Positions 9,447 to 17,814 are shown, counted from the stretch's first letter. The stretch: DNA of 64,000 nt from Halobaculum sp. XH14 (GCF_032116555.1 NZ_CP134950.1:62001-126000); one strand, 5' to 3'. Notes: generated from the sequence alone by a model not told the origin. Program-made: numbers and translations.

Positions 9447-11471
9447 ATGACGCTCTCCGAATCAGCCATCCACAATCACTACCGTCGCGCCAAGCCCGTC
9501 TACGAGGCGCTGGCGACCGTCAAAGACTATCCTACGATTGGACTGAACGACTTTGTCGGGTGGTACATCAAGCGCGACCACGACGACGTCGAGGCGATCA
9601 AGGCCGGGTATCCGCAGCGCGGGCGGGTTGCCCGCCTGGATAGTGACTACGGCGAGATTCACAACCGCCTCGAACGGACCCTCTATGCGGTCACCACCTA
9701 CAAGACACCAACCGCCTTCCAGCGGTGGGAACCCTGTCGCTACGACGAGTCTGAGGGGACGACCGTCTGGCAGGATGAGCCTCCCACCCCTGGGTATGCC
9801 GACCTCCGGGCGGTCCCCGCCTGGGGCGACATCGACCTCGCCGACGACATCAAACCGCACCGTGGCGACCTCGATGCCGAGACGCAGTCGCTCGTCGAGC
9901 GTACGCTCGACGCCTACATCGAGGAGTATGCGACGCTCTACGGCACGCGGGACGCGGTGTATGCGTTGGACTCCGTCGGGGGTGCGTACGTCTTCGGGGC
10001 CCCAGAGGCCACGCTCCCGATTGCGGACCACTTCAGCGACGATCCGGATGCGCTCGAACGGGTGTTTGATGAGTTCCTCGACCGCTCGAACGCGTGGCTC
10101 CAGGAGGGAGAAGCCCGCGTGAACGAGGGCGTCGACGGCGCCGGCGACGTAATTCAGCCCGACTGGGTGAACAACAAGAATCGGCAGTACAAGCCGCCGC
10201 TGTCGGTTCACGCCGATCATGATGCCGTCGTCACGCCCCTCGCGACCGACGACGTCCGCTACGAACTCCGTCCGTTCGAGGCCGTCGACGATGCACTCAT
10301 CGAGCAGGCGGTCAGCTGGGCCGACGAGTTCACACGGGTTGAGCACACGGACTGCGTCGACTCACTGATCGCGACGCTCTGGCCGGATCTGTACGAGGAC
10401 CACGACGGGTGGCGGGCAACGCTTGAGGCGTGGGTCGAGGCGGAGCGCGAGCGGGAACGGGAGCGACAGCGACAGCGTGAGGCAGCGCTCCAACGACGCG
10501 AAGAGCGCCTGGCAGAACTCGACGGTGCCCTCGAAGGCCGACCTATTACGCCGTTCAAAGAGGACGTCTACGAGGCCGTTGAGAACGTCGATATCACCGA
10601 GATCGCCCGCCACTACGCGAGCGATGCCTACGATACGGATCCGAACCAGCCACGTCCCCAGTTCGACCCGTGCTGGCGTCACAGCGAGAGCGGGCAGTCC
10701 TGTTTCGTCGACGAGCAGGCCAACACCTTCGGCGATTCGAAGGTGAACGCCGGTGGCGGGCCGGCGAAACTGATAGCGCTCGCGACGGGGATTCTCTCCG
10801 ACGCCGATACAGACCTTGACGGGGAGGACTATTGGGTTGCCGTCGACGAACTGCGGAGCGCCGGCTTCGACATTCCAGTGTGGGTTCCAGAGGCCGGGGC
10901 AGACCGCGTCGACGGTGGGACCTACGACCAGATGCCCTTCTGGGCCGTTCGGAAAGCGGCTGTCGCACTCGATATTTGTCCCGAAGACGCGTTCGTCGAT
11001 CGCGAGGGAGAGGATGGGACCTACGAGGGATTCCCCGGGTACGAAACCTACAACGAAACGCTGGAAGCCATCGAAGAAGCGGGCCTGAACCACGGCCGAG
11101 AGCCAGTCACTCCCGAGGAGGACACAGCTGACGATGAATCGAAGTCACCCGCCGAATCTCCTCCGAGCGACGAGCGACCCGGTGACCTGGACCGGGCTCA
11201 TCTTCGCGAAAAGAACCGGCTGTTGACAGCGAAGGTCGAGCGTCTCGAGTCTGAACTGGAGGAGAGATCGGAGCGAATCGAGGATCTGGAAGCGGAGGTT
11301 GACCAGCTCCGAACGGAGCTCGCGACCGTCCGCTCCGAGCGTGACCGATTGGAGGCTGCTCTCGAAGAACGCGAATTCGAGCAGGAGGGAAGCGAAGAGA
11401 GAAAAACGGATGAAATCGATGAAAAATCATCCATTGACAAGGTGAGACAGCTTGTTTCATTTGACCGGTAG
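9447..11471 (+). CDS. Archaeo-eukaryotic-type primase-like protein
   Basis: The protein has 674 residues. The N-terminal half has features of the AEP primase fold: an acidic pair in WGDIDLADD (about 126-134), a turn at SVGGAYVFG (about 176-184) and a basic/His strand KNRQYKPPLSVHADHD (about 243-258). Residues about 400-450 resemble a DnaG-like zinc domain that has lost most of its cysteines (PCWRHSESGQSCF, then GGGPAKLIA). A coiled coil covers about 586-650. It lies 39 bp after the coupling ATPase on the same strand. It probably primes DNA synthesis in plasmid replication or after transfer. Assignment is from visible motifs only. Confidence 0.7.
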   Translation: MTLSESAIHNHYRRAKPVYEALATVKDYPTIGLNDFVGWYIKRDHDDVEAIKAGYPQRGRVARLDSDYGEIHNRLERTLYAVTTYKTPTAFQRWEPCRYDESEGTTVWQDEPPTPGYADLRAVPAWGDIDLADDIKPHRGDLDAETQSLVERTLDAYIEEYATLYGTRDAVYALDSVGGAYVFGAPEATLPIADHFSDDPDALERVFDEFLDRSNAWLQEGEARVNEGVDGAGDVIQPDWVNNKNRQYKPPLSVHADHDAVVTPLATDDVRYELRPFEAVDDALIEQAVSWADEFTRVEHTDCVDSLIATLWPDLYEDHDGWRATLEAWVEAERERERERQRQREAALQRREERLAELDGALEGRPITPFKEDVYEAVENVDITEIARHYASDAYDTDPNQPRPQFDPCWRHSESGQSCFVDEQANTFGDSKVNAGGGPAKLIALATGILSDADTDLDGEDYWVAVDELRSAGFDIPVWVPEAGADRVDGGTYDQMPFWAVRKAAVALDICPEDAFVDREGEDGTYEGFPGYETYNETLEAIEEAGLNHGREPVTPEEDTADDESKSPAESPPSDERPGDLDRAHLREKNRLLTAKVERLESELEERSERIEDLEAEVDQLRTELATVRSERDRLEAALEEREFEQEGSEERKTDEIDEKSSIDKVRQLVSFDR

Positions 11472-11484
11472 AAGAGAAAGAGCA

Positions 11485-12183
11485 CTATTTGCATGATGCG
11501 CGAACCGTGTATTCGGTCCGGAGTCCGTCTTCAGTATCGAAGTTCGCGAACACTGTTCCTCGTGGGAGGTTAATAAGCCGTCCAACATTGTAGAGGTCCA
11601 TACCTGAGGGGACAGCGTTGACCGCGAACATAATGGCTGCAGTTGCCGATATGAGACCGTCCGTCATCCACATCAAGCCACCACAGATCAGGCTTAGACA
11701 GACGAAAGGAGCGGCCAACATGAGGATATTTTCCCAGCGCTGGATGCCTTGAGTGTAGGCAACGACACTCGGGCTAGGAACACCGTAGAACGATGTCCAT
11801 TCGAATGAAGGATTGAGACCACGGAAGTAGCCAGTCACGTAATGAATCCCCTCATGAATTGCGATAATCGCAATAGATGAGGCGATTATCCAGCCACACA
11901 ATCCGCACAGTACTAGCGCGATATACGCGAACGGATGGTTCGACAGTCCGCTCTGTCCGAGAGCCTCCGCCCAACCTGTTAGCACCATCGTTCCCGAATC
12001 CAACGGTTGTTTGATTAGAGCCACTACAGGCGGAATAAGTAGAATAGCGATGCCGAGCCCCCAGCGCTCGTCACTCGTGTAGATTTTCGGTGGACTATAG
12101 CCTGTAGGAGGCCATCCATCTGGGTTCGACTCGTCCACCCCGGTTGTCGATATCGTTGCAATCACACTAGAACGACCTCCCAT
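11485..12183 (-). CDS. Membrane-embedded zincin-like peptidase (DUF3267-like)
   Basis: The protein has 232 residues starting at the ATG at 12183; a TTG 21 bp upstream is less likely. Four or five hydrophobic segments are visible. The second pair encloses HEGIH (an HExxH zinc-protease motif) followed by YVTGYFRGLNPSF, as in DUF3267 and site-2-protease-like membrane metallopeptidases. A late PSGMDLYNVGRL segment resembles the family's third metal-ligand region. It overlaps the upstream small membrane protein by 17 bp, so the two are probably co-transcribed and may act together. The substrate is unknown. Confidence 0.65.
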   Translation of the reverse strand: MGGRSSVIATISTTGVDESNPDGWPPTGYSPPKIYTSDERWGLGIAILLIPPVVALIKQPLDSGTMVLTGWAEALGQSGLSNHPFAYIALVLCGLCGWIIASSIAIIAIHEGIHYVTGYFRGLNPSFEWTSFYGVPSPSVVAYTQGIQRWENILMLAAPFVCLSLICGGLMWMTDGLISATAAIMFAVNAVPSGMDLYNVGRLINLPRGTVFANFDTEDGLRTEYTVRASCK

Positions 12184-12472
12184 AATTAACCGTCCAAGAG
12201 GCAAGAATCCACAAACCGAGGACGATGTTTATTAGGAAAATTAGAACGTTCCATCCTGTAATTGGTGGAATCCACAACGGTAGAAGTGTTTCAATATAGA
12301 CTTCTACGACGACCGGAAGCATCTCCGTTCGCTGAGGTACACTACTGAAGACATCCAACCAGACGAGAAGAAGCTGGCCGGCTGTTGTGATGCCACCAGC
12401 AATCCCATATGCGTAGAGTGCCTGTCGGCTGAATAGACTGCCCAAGAAATAATTGACCGTTCGGGTTCTCAT
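12167..12472 (-). CDS. Small two-helix membrane protein
   Basis: The start at 12472 is chosen because GGAGGGA lies just upstream as a ribosome-binding site; a longer frame reaching 12568 has no such signal. The 101-residue product has hydrophobic segments at about residues 20-40 and 68-90 and ends in a short basic tail. Its 3' end overlaps the start of the zincin-like membrane peptidase, which suggests a partner or substrate of that enzyme. The family is not recognised. Confidence 0.55.
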   Translation of the reverse strand: MRTRTVNYFLGSLFSRQALYAYGIAGGITTAGQLLLVWLDVFSSVPQRTEMLPVVVEVYIETLLPLWIPPITGWNVLIFLINIVLGLWILASWTVNYGRSF

Positions 12473-12686
12473 AGTTCCCTCCACATAGCCTCGAGTGTTT
12501 TGACGCCGGTCGGCCAAGCAGTCGTGTTCCTGAACATCGACATCGCAAGAGAAGTGTGGGAGAAACATATAAATGGGGGAAGTTTAAACTGAATTATGAT
12601 TTGCAGAGGGGTCTGCATATTTACGTTTCCGACGGTAGGTTCCTTGCATAGTGGCCTGCACAACCCCCTGCCCAAGTTCATAACAC

Positions 12687-12956
12687 ATGAGCGATCAATT
12701 AGACGAGTTTCAAACCGAATACGACCGGGCTGATCAAGATACAAAACGAGCGATTGGTGAATATCTATATCGACGCCCAGCACAGTGGGTCGCCAAGCAA
12801 GAGATCGCTGAGGTGTTCGAGATCGACCCGAGTGTTGCTGGTCGGCATATTGATGACTTCTATGAAGATGGATTCGTGGTCACAAGCACGGACAGAAACA
12901 CGCTCAATGGGACGGTCGAGGTGCCGGAGGGATTCGATATTGGTTACGAGAATTAG
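12687..12956 (+). CDS. Small winged-helix protein
   Basis: The 89-residue protein is acidic and has a helix-turn-helix pattern at residues 30-62 (WVAKQEIAEVFEIDPSVAGRHIDDFYEDGFV), consistent with a winged-helix DNA-binding domain that forms most of the protein. It is divergent from the two membrane-protein genes on its left, with about 215 bp between them containing AT-rich promoter-like sequence. A membrane protein follows 17 bp downstream, so the two are probably an operon and the regulator may control it. Confidence 0.6.
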   Translation: MSDQLDEFQTEYDRADQDTKRAIGEYLYRRPAQWVAKQEIAEVFEIDPSVAGRHIDDFYEDGFVVTSTDRNTLNGTVEVPEGFDIGYEN

Positions 12957-12973
12957 TTCCGCAGCAGCTTTGG

Positions 12974-13285
12974 ATGGCAGGTAGCGAACTGCGCCCTCTA
13001 TTTACTTTAGAATCGCTTGGTGGGGCCTACGTGCCGACGTTACTGTTTGGTGTATTGGTCTTGATGGGGTTCATAACCGGTCTCTTCGCCGTACTCGTGG
13101 CCTATCTCCCAACAGACTCAGCACTAGGCGTGACAGTTACGGATTTGGTTTTTCTATCGGGGATTATTACAGTCATGGCATCAGTATTTCTACTTCTGGT
13201 GCCCTTTGCCAGATTGCTCGAAGTTGCCCTCGTGAAGGCTTGGAACTGGGGGGTAGTTCTGGCGAAAAATGAAAGTCAGGATTAA
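12974..13285 (+). CDS. Small membrane protein
   Basis: The 103-residue protein has two clear hydrophobic stretches at about residues 18-45 (LLFGVLVLMGFITGLFAVLVAYL) and 55-80 (VFLSGIITVMASVFLLLVPF), with an acidic tail. It follows the small winged-helix gene by 17 bp. The family is not recognised and no catalytic motif is seen. Confidence 0.55.
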   Translation: MAGSELRPLFTLESLGGAYVPTLLFGVLVLMGFITGLFAVLVAYLPTDSALGVTVTDLVFLSGIITVMASVFLLLVPFARLLEVALVKAWNWGVVLAKNESQD

Positions 13286-13674
13286 TGGGGATCAGAGTTC
13301 CCAGACACCAGAGTCAAGATCCACATGACACCAGCCAAGGGACAGACTCATTCTGCACTACGAAACCACCTGACGGCAGCACTAGACAGCACTTGGCAGA
13401 CCAGTATGTTTCCAGTCAGCAGATCGAACCTGTGTCAGGTACTACCGTCTTGCGATTTTACGGAGAATTTAGCCACTAGACAGCAGGAAAATCAACCGAT
13501 ATATGGTGGGGGTGGCCGCCCAAAGTTGCGTTCGCGGCCACCTGGGCCGAGGTGCCAGGCCGCAGGCCAAGCGAGAGTAGGCTGCCACCCAGACGATGGC
13601 GTTGGGGCGTGGAGGGTGAGGGAGCAGGTCGACATCGTGCCTAAGAATTGATGACTGTGGTGACTGTTTTTTCT
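13286..13674. other. Gene-poor stretch with a GC-rich foldable segment
   Basis: No convincing gene is present; the open frames on both strands lack acidic haloarchaeal composition. A GC-rich segment at 13510-13590 can form an outer stem GGGTGGC/GCCACCC (13510-13516 with 13584-13590). A competing perfect 9 bp hairpin is possible, GGTGGCCGC/GCGGCCACC (13511-13519 with 13534-13542). It could be a structured RNA or a remnant; no known RNA family is recognised. Confidence 0.3.
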
Positions 13675-13696
13675 GCCCCGGAATGGGGTGCGGGGC
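13675..13696 (+). promoter_or_regulatory. Leader hairpin element H1
   Basis: A T-run (13667-13672) is followed by stem GCCCC/GGGGC (13675-13679 with 13692-13696) enclosing loop GGAATGGGGTGC. It lies 25 bp before the ATG of the next gene. A second C-tract at 13710-13713 could compete for the G-tracts. It is a member of the dispersed hairpin family of this window. Confidence 0.65.
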
Positions 13697-13721
13697 GGTT
13701 CCTGTGCTGCCCCTGATTCAT

Positions 13722-14012
13722 ATGCCTGGTCCGGATAGATACGACGATACGGCAGACGATCACGAACGGTTTGAGGCGGAATTGCTCGCTCAGGATCGGG
13801 ATGCGCGGTCACCATCGACGTCAGATCTCGACGACGAGACTGCCCGACAGCTGGTTCGAAAGCTACTCGATGCCGGAACGGTCACACCGATCGTCGACCA
13901 GCGGCTCCTCGTTCACGAGCCCAGCGACACAGCGTTCGAATCGATGCAGCAGCTCGCCGTCTTCCACACGGGCTGGACGGCCGCCCACGACGCCGGCGAG
14001 GCGGACGAATGA
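13722..14012 (+). CDS. Hypothetical small acidic protein
   Basis: The start is placed at the ATG at 13722 (MPGPDRYDD), which lies just after leader hairpin H1; a longer frame from 13683 would run through that hairpin. The 96 residues are mostly helical and acidic (DLDDETARQLVRKLLDAGTV). It overlaps the next zinc-ribbon gene by 4 bp (ATGA). The family is not recognised; small proteins of this sort are common on haloarchaeal plasmids. Confidence 0.6.
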   Translation: MPGPDRYDDTADDHERFEAELLAQDRDARSPSTSDLDDETARQLVRKLLDAGTVTPIVDQRLLVHEPSDTAFESMQQLAVFHTGWTAAHDAGEADE

Positions 14013-14338
14013 GGCAGCAGACGCTGGCCGGCTGTGCCTTCTGTGAGGCGCCACCCGGGACAGAGACCGGGATTTCCTACACGTGGGGGAAAGAAGAGCG
14101 GGTCAGCCACCCGATTTGTGTCGACTGTGCGATTCAGGAGACAGCAAATCCCGACGAGTGTGATCACTACGCCTGTGATAGCTGTGGCCTCGTCGTCGAC
14201 GCGCTCGCAGCGCTTGCACGGTTTCGGATCGAACTCGGCCATCTCGAAGGCCCGATACAGGTCTGTGCACGGTGTAGTCCAGGCGGGCCGGCAACGTACT
14301 GGACGCGCGACCTCGACGCGCACATCGTCACGAATTGA
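14009..14338 (+). CDS. Multi-CxxC zinc-ribbon protein
   Basis: The 109-residue protein has four CxxC knuckles (CAFC, CVDC, CDSC, CARC), enough to bind two zinc ions in treble-clef or ribbon folds. It starts at an ATG overlapping the previous stop, so it is translationally coupled. The composition suggests a small nucleic-acid-binding or protein-binding adaptor. I cannot assign a specific family or function. Confidence 0.65.
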   Translation: MRQQTLAGCAFCEAPPGTETGISYTWGKEERVSHPICVDCAIQETANPDECDHYACDSCGLVVDALAALARFRIELGHLEGPIQVCARCSPGGPATYWTRDLDAHIVTN

Positions 14339-14486
14339 GGTGCTTGGCGGTCGTCCACACGAGTGGAACGGCCCCACGGCGGTAGATCCACAGCTGCCCG
14401 TGGCTACACCATCCTACGCCCCAACAGCGCTGTTTGTGTCGCTGTCCGGTCGCTCCGCTATCTTCAACAGACGGGCGCTCCTCGGG

Positions 14487-14843
14487 ATGACTATGGACTG
14501 CCCCGCGTGCGGGTCCCCAGTCACCCTCAAGGTCGGACCGGACCGGCCGCTTTCGACGTCGTTGTCCGACGCCGTCCTTGCAGCCGAAGAGGACGAGCAT
14601 ATCGAAGTGACCCGAGACTGTTGGGACTGTGGCTGGCACGAAACGCGGGCGCTTCGCGTCACATCGATCGACACGACCGCCGGCGACGAGACTGCCGTCG
14701 AGCGAGCCGCGTTCATCGACGAGATTACCGATGAGCTCGCGGCGATCGGGAGTGTGGATACGCTCGAGGAGACGCTGGCTGCGATCCGCCGGCAACGAGC
14801 AACGAACCCGGCGACGACCGATACGGACGACCCCACGGAGTGA
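14487..14843 (+). CDS. Zinc-ribbon protein with helical tail
   Basis: The start is the ATG at 14487 (MTMDCPACGS), with a second ATG two codons later; the frame is open further upstream but that part is Arg-rich and atypical. The 118-residue protein has CPAC (near residue 5) and CWDC (near 50) knuckles that together can form one zinc ribbon, then an acidic helical tail (DEITDELAAIGS). It lies 6 bp before the next gene in the same direction. Function is unknown. Confidence 0.6.
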   Translation: MTMDCPACGSPVTLKVGPDRPLSTSLSDAVLAAEEDEHIEVTRDCWDCGWHETRALRVTSIDTTAGDETAVERAAFIDEITDELAAIGSVDTLEETLAAIRRQRATNPATTDTDDPTE

Positions 14844-14849
14844 CCCGAC

Positions 14850-15179
14850 ATGCCTGATGCTGAGCCCTGCTATAACGTTCGTGAGCAAACCGGGAATCCC
14901 GAGCACGCATCGGTCGACGATGTGGTCGACCTCGTGATCCATCGGGCGCAGAACCCGCGAACCGAGCACGAGGATGCGCATTTCGATACGGCAGTCGCGG
15001 CTCTCGTCGACAGATACGGAACGGAGTCGGTCCGGACCGTCATCCACTGCATCCTCGTCGACGACGAGCCGTTCCGGACCGCCACGAACGGTCTTGAGAT
15101 GCGTAACATCGACGGCGTTCGGATCGGGACGGCAGCCAGCTGGTTCCTCGAGGAGCTGAACGCACAGGCCGACAGCTGA
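14850..15179 (+). CDS. Hypothetical acidic protein
   Basis: The 109-residue protein is predicted mainly helical (ASVDDVVDLVIHRAQNP; TAASWFLEELNAQ). It has one region, ESVRTVIHCILVDDEPF, that could form a buried core. It follows the zinc-ribbon gene by 6 bp and is probably in the same operon. The family is not recognised. Confidence 0.55.
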   Translation: MPDAEPCYNVREQTGNPEHASVDDVVDLVIHRAQNPRTEHEDAHFDTAVAALVDRYGTESVRTVIHCILVDDEPFRTATNGLEMRNIDGVRIGTAASWFLEELNAQADS

Positions 15180-15263
15180 GGGGCCGTTTGAAAGCCCGCG
15201 ATGAGGGGCCTTCTATCCCCCATTTTTAACCCCTCTTCGCCCTACGTCCCCGTCGAGACTATA

Positions 15264-15524
15264 ATGGCGCCCTCCACTCCGAAAGGCTCAGATCCATCCC
15301 CCGATCTACTCGTTGAACTCGTCGAGATACTGGACGCCCACGGGTTGGCAGGTGATTCGTATCAGCTCCACGACGCCGTCGACGTCGACGCACTCGAACA
15401 GCTTCTTGCATCCTCGACCGGCGATGTCGAGATCCGGCTCACCGTTGAGGGGGTCCAACTCGTCATCACCCACGACGGCGTTGACGTCCTTCTTGACGAG
15501 TCGAACGGGGCACCGGACCAATAG
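15264..15524 (+). CDS. HalOD1 output-domain protein
   Basis: The start is the ATG at 15264, after an AT-rich stretch (CATTTTTAACCCC) that could hold the promoter; an upstream ATG at 15201 is less likely. The 86-residue protein matches the HalOD1 pattern: DLLVELVEILDAHGLAG, then VDVDALEQLL, then EIRLTVEGVQLVITHDGVDVLL. HalOD1 is a small alpha/beta domain common in haloarchaea, standing alone or attached to signalling proteins, with no established biochemical activity. Confidence 0.7.
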   Translation: MAPSTPKGSDPSPDLLVELVEILDAHGLAGDSYQLHDAVDVDALEQLLASSTGDVEIRLTVEGVQLVITHDGVDVLLDESNGAPDQ

Positions 15525-16056
15525 CACGATCGGAGTCTCCCACAACGACCCTCCCTGAAAGCCCTCGGCCGCTCGGCATCCCGCGACCACCGCTGCGCTC
15601 CTCGTGCCTGCGGTGCTTGCGGAGTCGGGGGACGACCGAGGCGGCCTCGCCCTTTCTGAGTCCGCCAGGGCAGTAGCTGGATCGCCGAGTGTCGCGGCCG
15701 GCTGGTCAAGGTGTGTATGTGACGGCCCGCACCGCTCGCCGCGTTCCGCCCTCCGCGTCGCTCGCGACCGACCATTCCGGGCTGCCTGCCTGCAGTAGCG
15801 GGCGGGCTGCCGGGCTAAAATGAATCTGGTCTCGACGCCAGCGGGTATCCCCGTCGGTTGCGCCCCTCGCGGGCTTTCGCGTTCCAGCGCTTTGTGCCGC
15901 CTGCGCTGTCGCGCGCCACACCGCGGCGCGCGTTCTCGGCGACAGTCGCGCTGGACACGGACCCGCAGTCCGGGCCGGACACGAGCGGGCATACTCCGCT
16001 GGCTGCTCGCTCCGGGCGGGTCGGCGCGCGGTGCTGGTTGGGGCCACCTCATGCAG

Positions 16057-16112
16057 GCGCGCTCTCGCTCGCGCCCGGGAGGGCGCTCGCGAAGGCGCGA
16101 GCGAGAGCGCGC
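16057..16112. repeat. Large perfect inverted repeat (19 bp arms)
   Basis: Arms at 16057-16075 and 16094-16112 are perfectly complementary (GCGCGCTCTCGCTCGCGCC and its reverse complement) with an 18 nt loop. No T-run follows, so it is not a simple terminator. Candidates are a structured leader of the OB-fold gene, an origin-of-transfer hairpin or a protein-binding site. Confidence 0.7.
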
Positions 16113-16146
16113 AGTCGGTGCTATCGGTCGTCGACGTCGTCGGAAA

Positions 16147-16170
16147 ACCGCGATGTAGTAGCATCGCGGT
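16147..16170 (+). promoter_or_regulatory. Perfect 9 bp leader hairpin before the OB-fold gene
   Basis: ACCGCGATG (16147-16155) pairs with CATCGCGGT (16162-16170) around loop TAGTAG, 36 bp before the start codon at 16207. It could act in the mRNA leader or bind the encoded ssDNA-binding protein as autoregulation. The second idea is inference. Confidence 0.5.
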
Positions 16171-16206
16171 GGCGGCGCGCGAGCGCCTTCGGATCAGTGA
16201 GATCCA

Positions 16207-17067
16207 ATGTCTAGTAAGAACTCGAGTCGCAAGGTCGTTACGGTCGATGAACAGGCATTCGAACGAACCGAAGACGCGGGCGTCGACGAGGACGGCTTCG
16301 AGGTCGTCGACGACCGGCCGGAGTTCCGGGCGACGGTCCAGCAAGAAACGCAGGCGAAGGTGGATTCCAACCACCCCGACGGCATCGTCCAGGACTTCTC
16401 GCACCTGCCCCTCGCGCAGGAAGAGAAGATTCGCGCCCGGGAGGCCGAACTGGAGCACATCAGCGCCCAGGCGGAACTCGGCACCCAAGAGGGCCGGGCG
16501 AAGCGAACCCGCGAAGTCGTCACCGAACAGCGGCAGCGCACGCGGGCGGAACGTACCCCGGATCGAACGGATCCGCGCGAGCGCCTCTCCCGGATGGAAC
16601 TGGCGAAGGTGAACCAGGAAGCAGACCGGATCGCACAGCGGCTTCGGACGGACCACAGTCGGGCGGCCGTCTCCCGGGTGCTTGCAAGACGGGTCGCACG
16701 GGGTCAGGACATCACCGAAGCGGTGTTCGCGACGATGGACGAACTGAAGGCGGCCCCCGGCGCGATCTGCCCGATCGAGGACGTCCCGGACGTGCAGACC
16801 GACGAGGTGAGCATCGAGGGGACCGTGATCGAACTTTGGGAGCCCAGCTCCCCAAAGATCGAACAAGTCGGCCTCATCGCAGACGAAACCGGGCGCACGA
16901 AGTTCACCAGCTGGGTGAAGTCCGATCCTCGGATTGTCCGTGAAGGAGAGAAAGTGCGGATGCGTGCAGTCAAGAAGAATTGGCATCAGGGGCGCTGTTC
17001 CTTGGCCGTGACCTACGACAGTATGATTGTCTTCCCAGAGCGCGACGACCGCTGGTGGGAAGAGTAG
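16207..17067 (+). CDS. OB-fold ssDNA-binding protein (RPA-like)
   Basis: The 286-residue protein is highly charged. The N-terminal 170 residues are helical and Arg/Glu-rich. The C-terminal 100 residues have the archaeal RPA-type OB-fold pattern: EVSIEGTVIELWEPSSPKIEQVGLIADETGRTKFTSW, then VREGEKVRMRAVKKNWHQGRCSLAV. The family coats ssDNA in replication, repair and transfer. It follows two strong hairpins and is followed by a terminator hairpin, so it is probably a single-gene transcript. On this element it could coat DNA during transfer or plasmid replication. Confidence 0.8.
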   Translation: MSSKNSSRKVVTVDEQAFERTEDAGVDEDGFEVVDDRPEFRATVQQETQAKVDSNHPDGIVQDFSHLPLAQEEKIRAREAELEHISAQAELGTQEGRAKRTREVVTEQRQRTRAERTPDRTDPRERLSRMELAKVNQEADRIAQRLRTDHSRAAVSRVLARRVARGQDITEAVFATMDELKAAPGAICPIEDVPDVQTDEVSIEGTVIELWEPSSPKIEQVGLIADETGRTKFTSWVKSDPRIVREGEKVRMRAVKKNWHQGRCSLAVTYDSMIVFPERDDRWWEE

Positions 17068-17092
17068 GGGCAACGCCCCTCCTTTTTCTGGT
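17067..17092 (+). terminator. Hairpin terminator after the OB-fold gene
   Basis: AGGGGC-AAC-GCCCCT directly after the stop codon is followed by CCTTTTT, a hairpin plus T-run arrangement consistent with transcription termination. Confidence 0.6.
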
Positions 17093-17276
17093 GAGTGCCA
17101 GACCGGCCCAAGCCCCGCCGCCCCACCCACCGCTCCGTGCTCGCTCCCTGCGGTCGCTGCGCGCGCAGCCACAACCTCGGGTACGGGTCCAACATTTATC
17201 AGTAAAACCAGGGGGAATCGGTGCGCGAATCAGCGTGTCGTTTCACGCCAAAATGGATGTGGGCGCGTTCCCGACA

Positions 17277-17810
17277 TTACAGTTCCGGTTGTGCAAGCAT
17301 TCCCTCAAGCTCGCATTGGACGAACGCGTTCAGGATTACCTCCCGCGCTCGGTCGTCTTGGACTTCGCCCAGCACGTGCTGGTTGCGGGGGAAGTCCAAG
17401 AGTTCGAAGACCTCGGGGAAGGTGTCCTCCATCCCGGTGATCTCAGCGAAACGGTCGAACTGGAAGCATTTCAGCGTGATGTCGTCCTGATTGGTCTGTT
17501 CGATGGGGACGAACCGTACGGCCGGGACGAGGATGTGGCCGAGGAGAACGCGGTCCAGTTTTTTCTTGTGAAGGACGCCGTACCCGCCACGCGAGGACAG
17601 ATCCACGAGGTTGTTGATGGCTCCGCGACCTGACCGGTTCGAGGCGTCGATCTCCTCGCTGTCGAGCGATTCGTCTGTTCCGTAGTCTAGGGGGCCGATC
17701 CCGTCATTCAACAATTCGTCGATAACCGTATCCGAAACGCCGGGGTTCGCTCGGCTGGTGACGATCATCGGTTCCGTGCTGCCGGCGACGGCGGGGTGTT
17801 CGACGGACAT
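17277..17810 (-). CDS. Hypothetical protein
   Basis: The 177-residue frame on the minus strand starts at 17810, next to an AT-rich divergent promoter region shared with the gene at 17998. It is acidic (PLDYGTDESLDSEEIDASN) and ends in a hydrophobic/acidic segment. The overlapping + strand frame is less acidic and lacks a promoter. A central HKKKLDRVLLGHILVPAVRFVPIEQ segment may be a core strand-helix region. The family is not recognised; its place at the edge of a defence-like cluster may be meaningful. Confidence 0.5.
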   Translation of the reverse strand: MSVEHPAVAGSTEPMIVTSRANPGVSDTVIDELLNDGIGPLDYGTDESLDSEEIDASNRSGRGAINNLVDLSSRGGYGVLHKKKLDRVLLGHILVPAVRFVPIEQTNQDDITLKCFQFDRFAEITGMEDTFPEVFELLDFPRNQHVLGEVQDDRAREVILNAFVQCELEGMLAQPEL

Positions 17811-17814
17811 CGCG

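Larger units (their letters stand above)
15525..16206. other. 682 bp GC-rich gene-free region with inverted repeats
   Basis: Open frames exist on both strands, but all are rich in Arg, Ala and Ser and look like shadows of GC-rich non-coding DNA. The region holds two perfect hairpins near its right end, listed separately. It lies between the conjugation/primase block and the ssDNA-binding gene, a position where a transfer origin or a replication site could sit. No other recognisable element was found. Confidence 0.45.

Noticed and set aside
13492-13815. 107-residue minus-strand frame
   Set aside because: It overlaps the 13722 gene and hairpin H1 and is Pro/Arg-rich, typical of a GC-rich shadow frame.
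15306-16052. Long minus-strand frame across the HalOD1 gene and the gap
   Set aside because: It is rich in Arg, Ala and Ser, not acidic, and overlaps the HalOD1 gene, which has the better family match.
16980-17633. Plus-strand frame overlapping the minus-strand gene at 17277-17810
   Set aside because: It overlaps the end of the OB-fold gene and is less acidic than the minus-strand frame, which has an AT-rich promoter.
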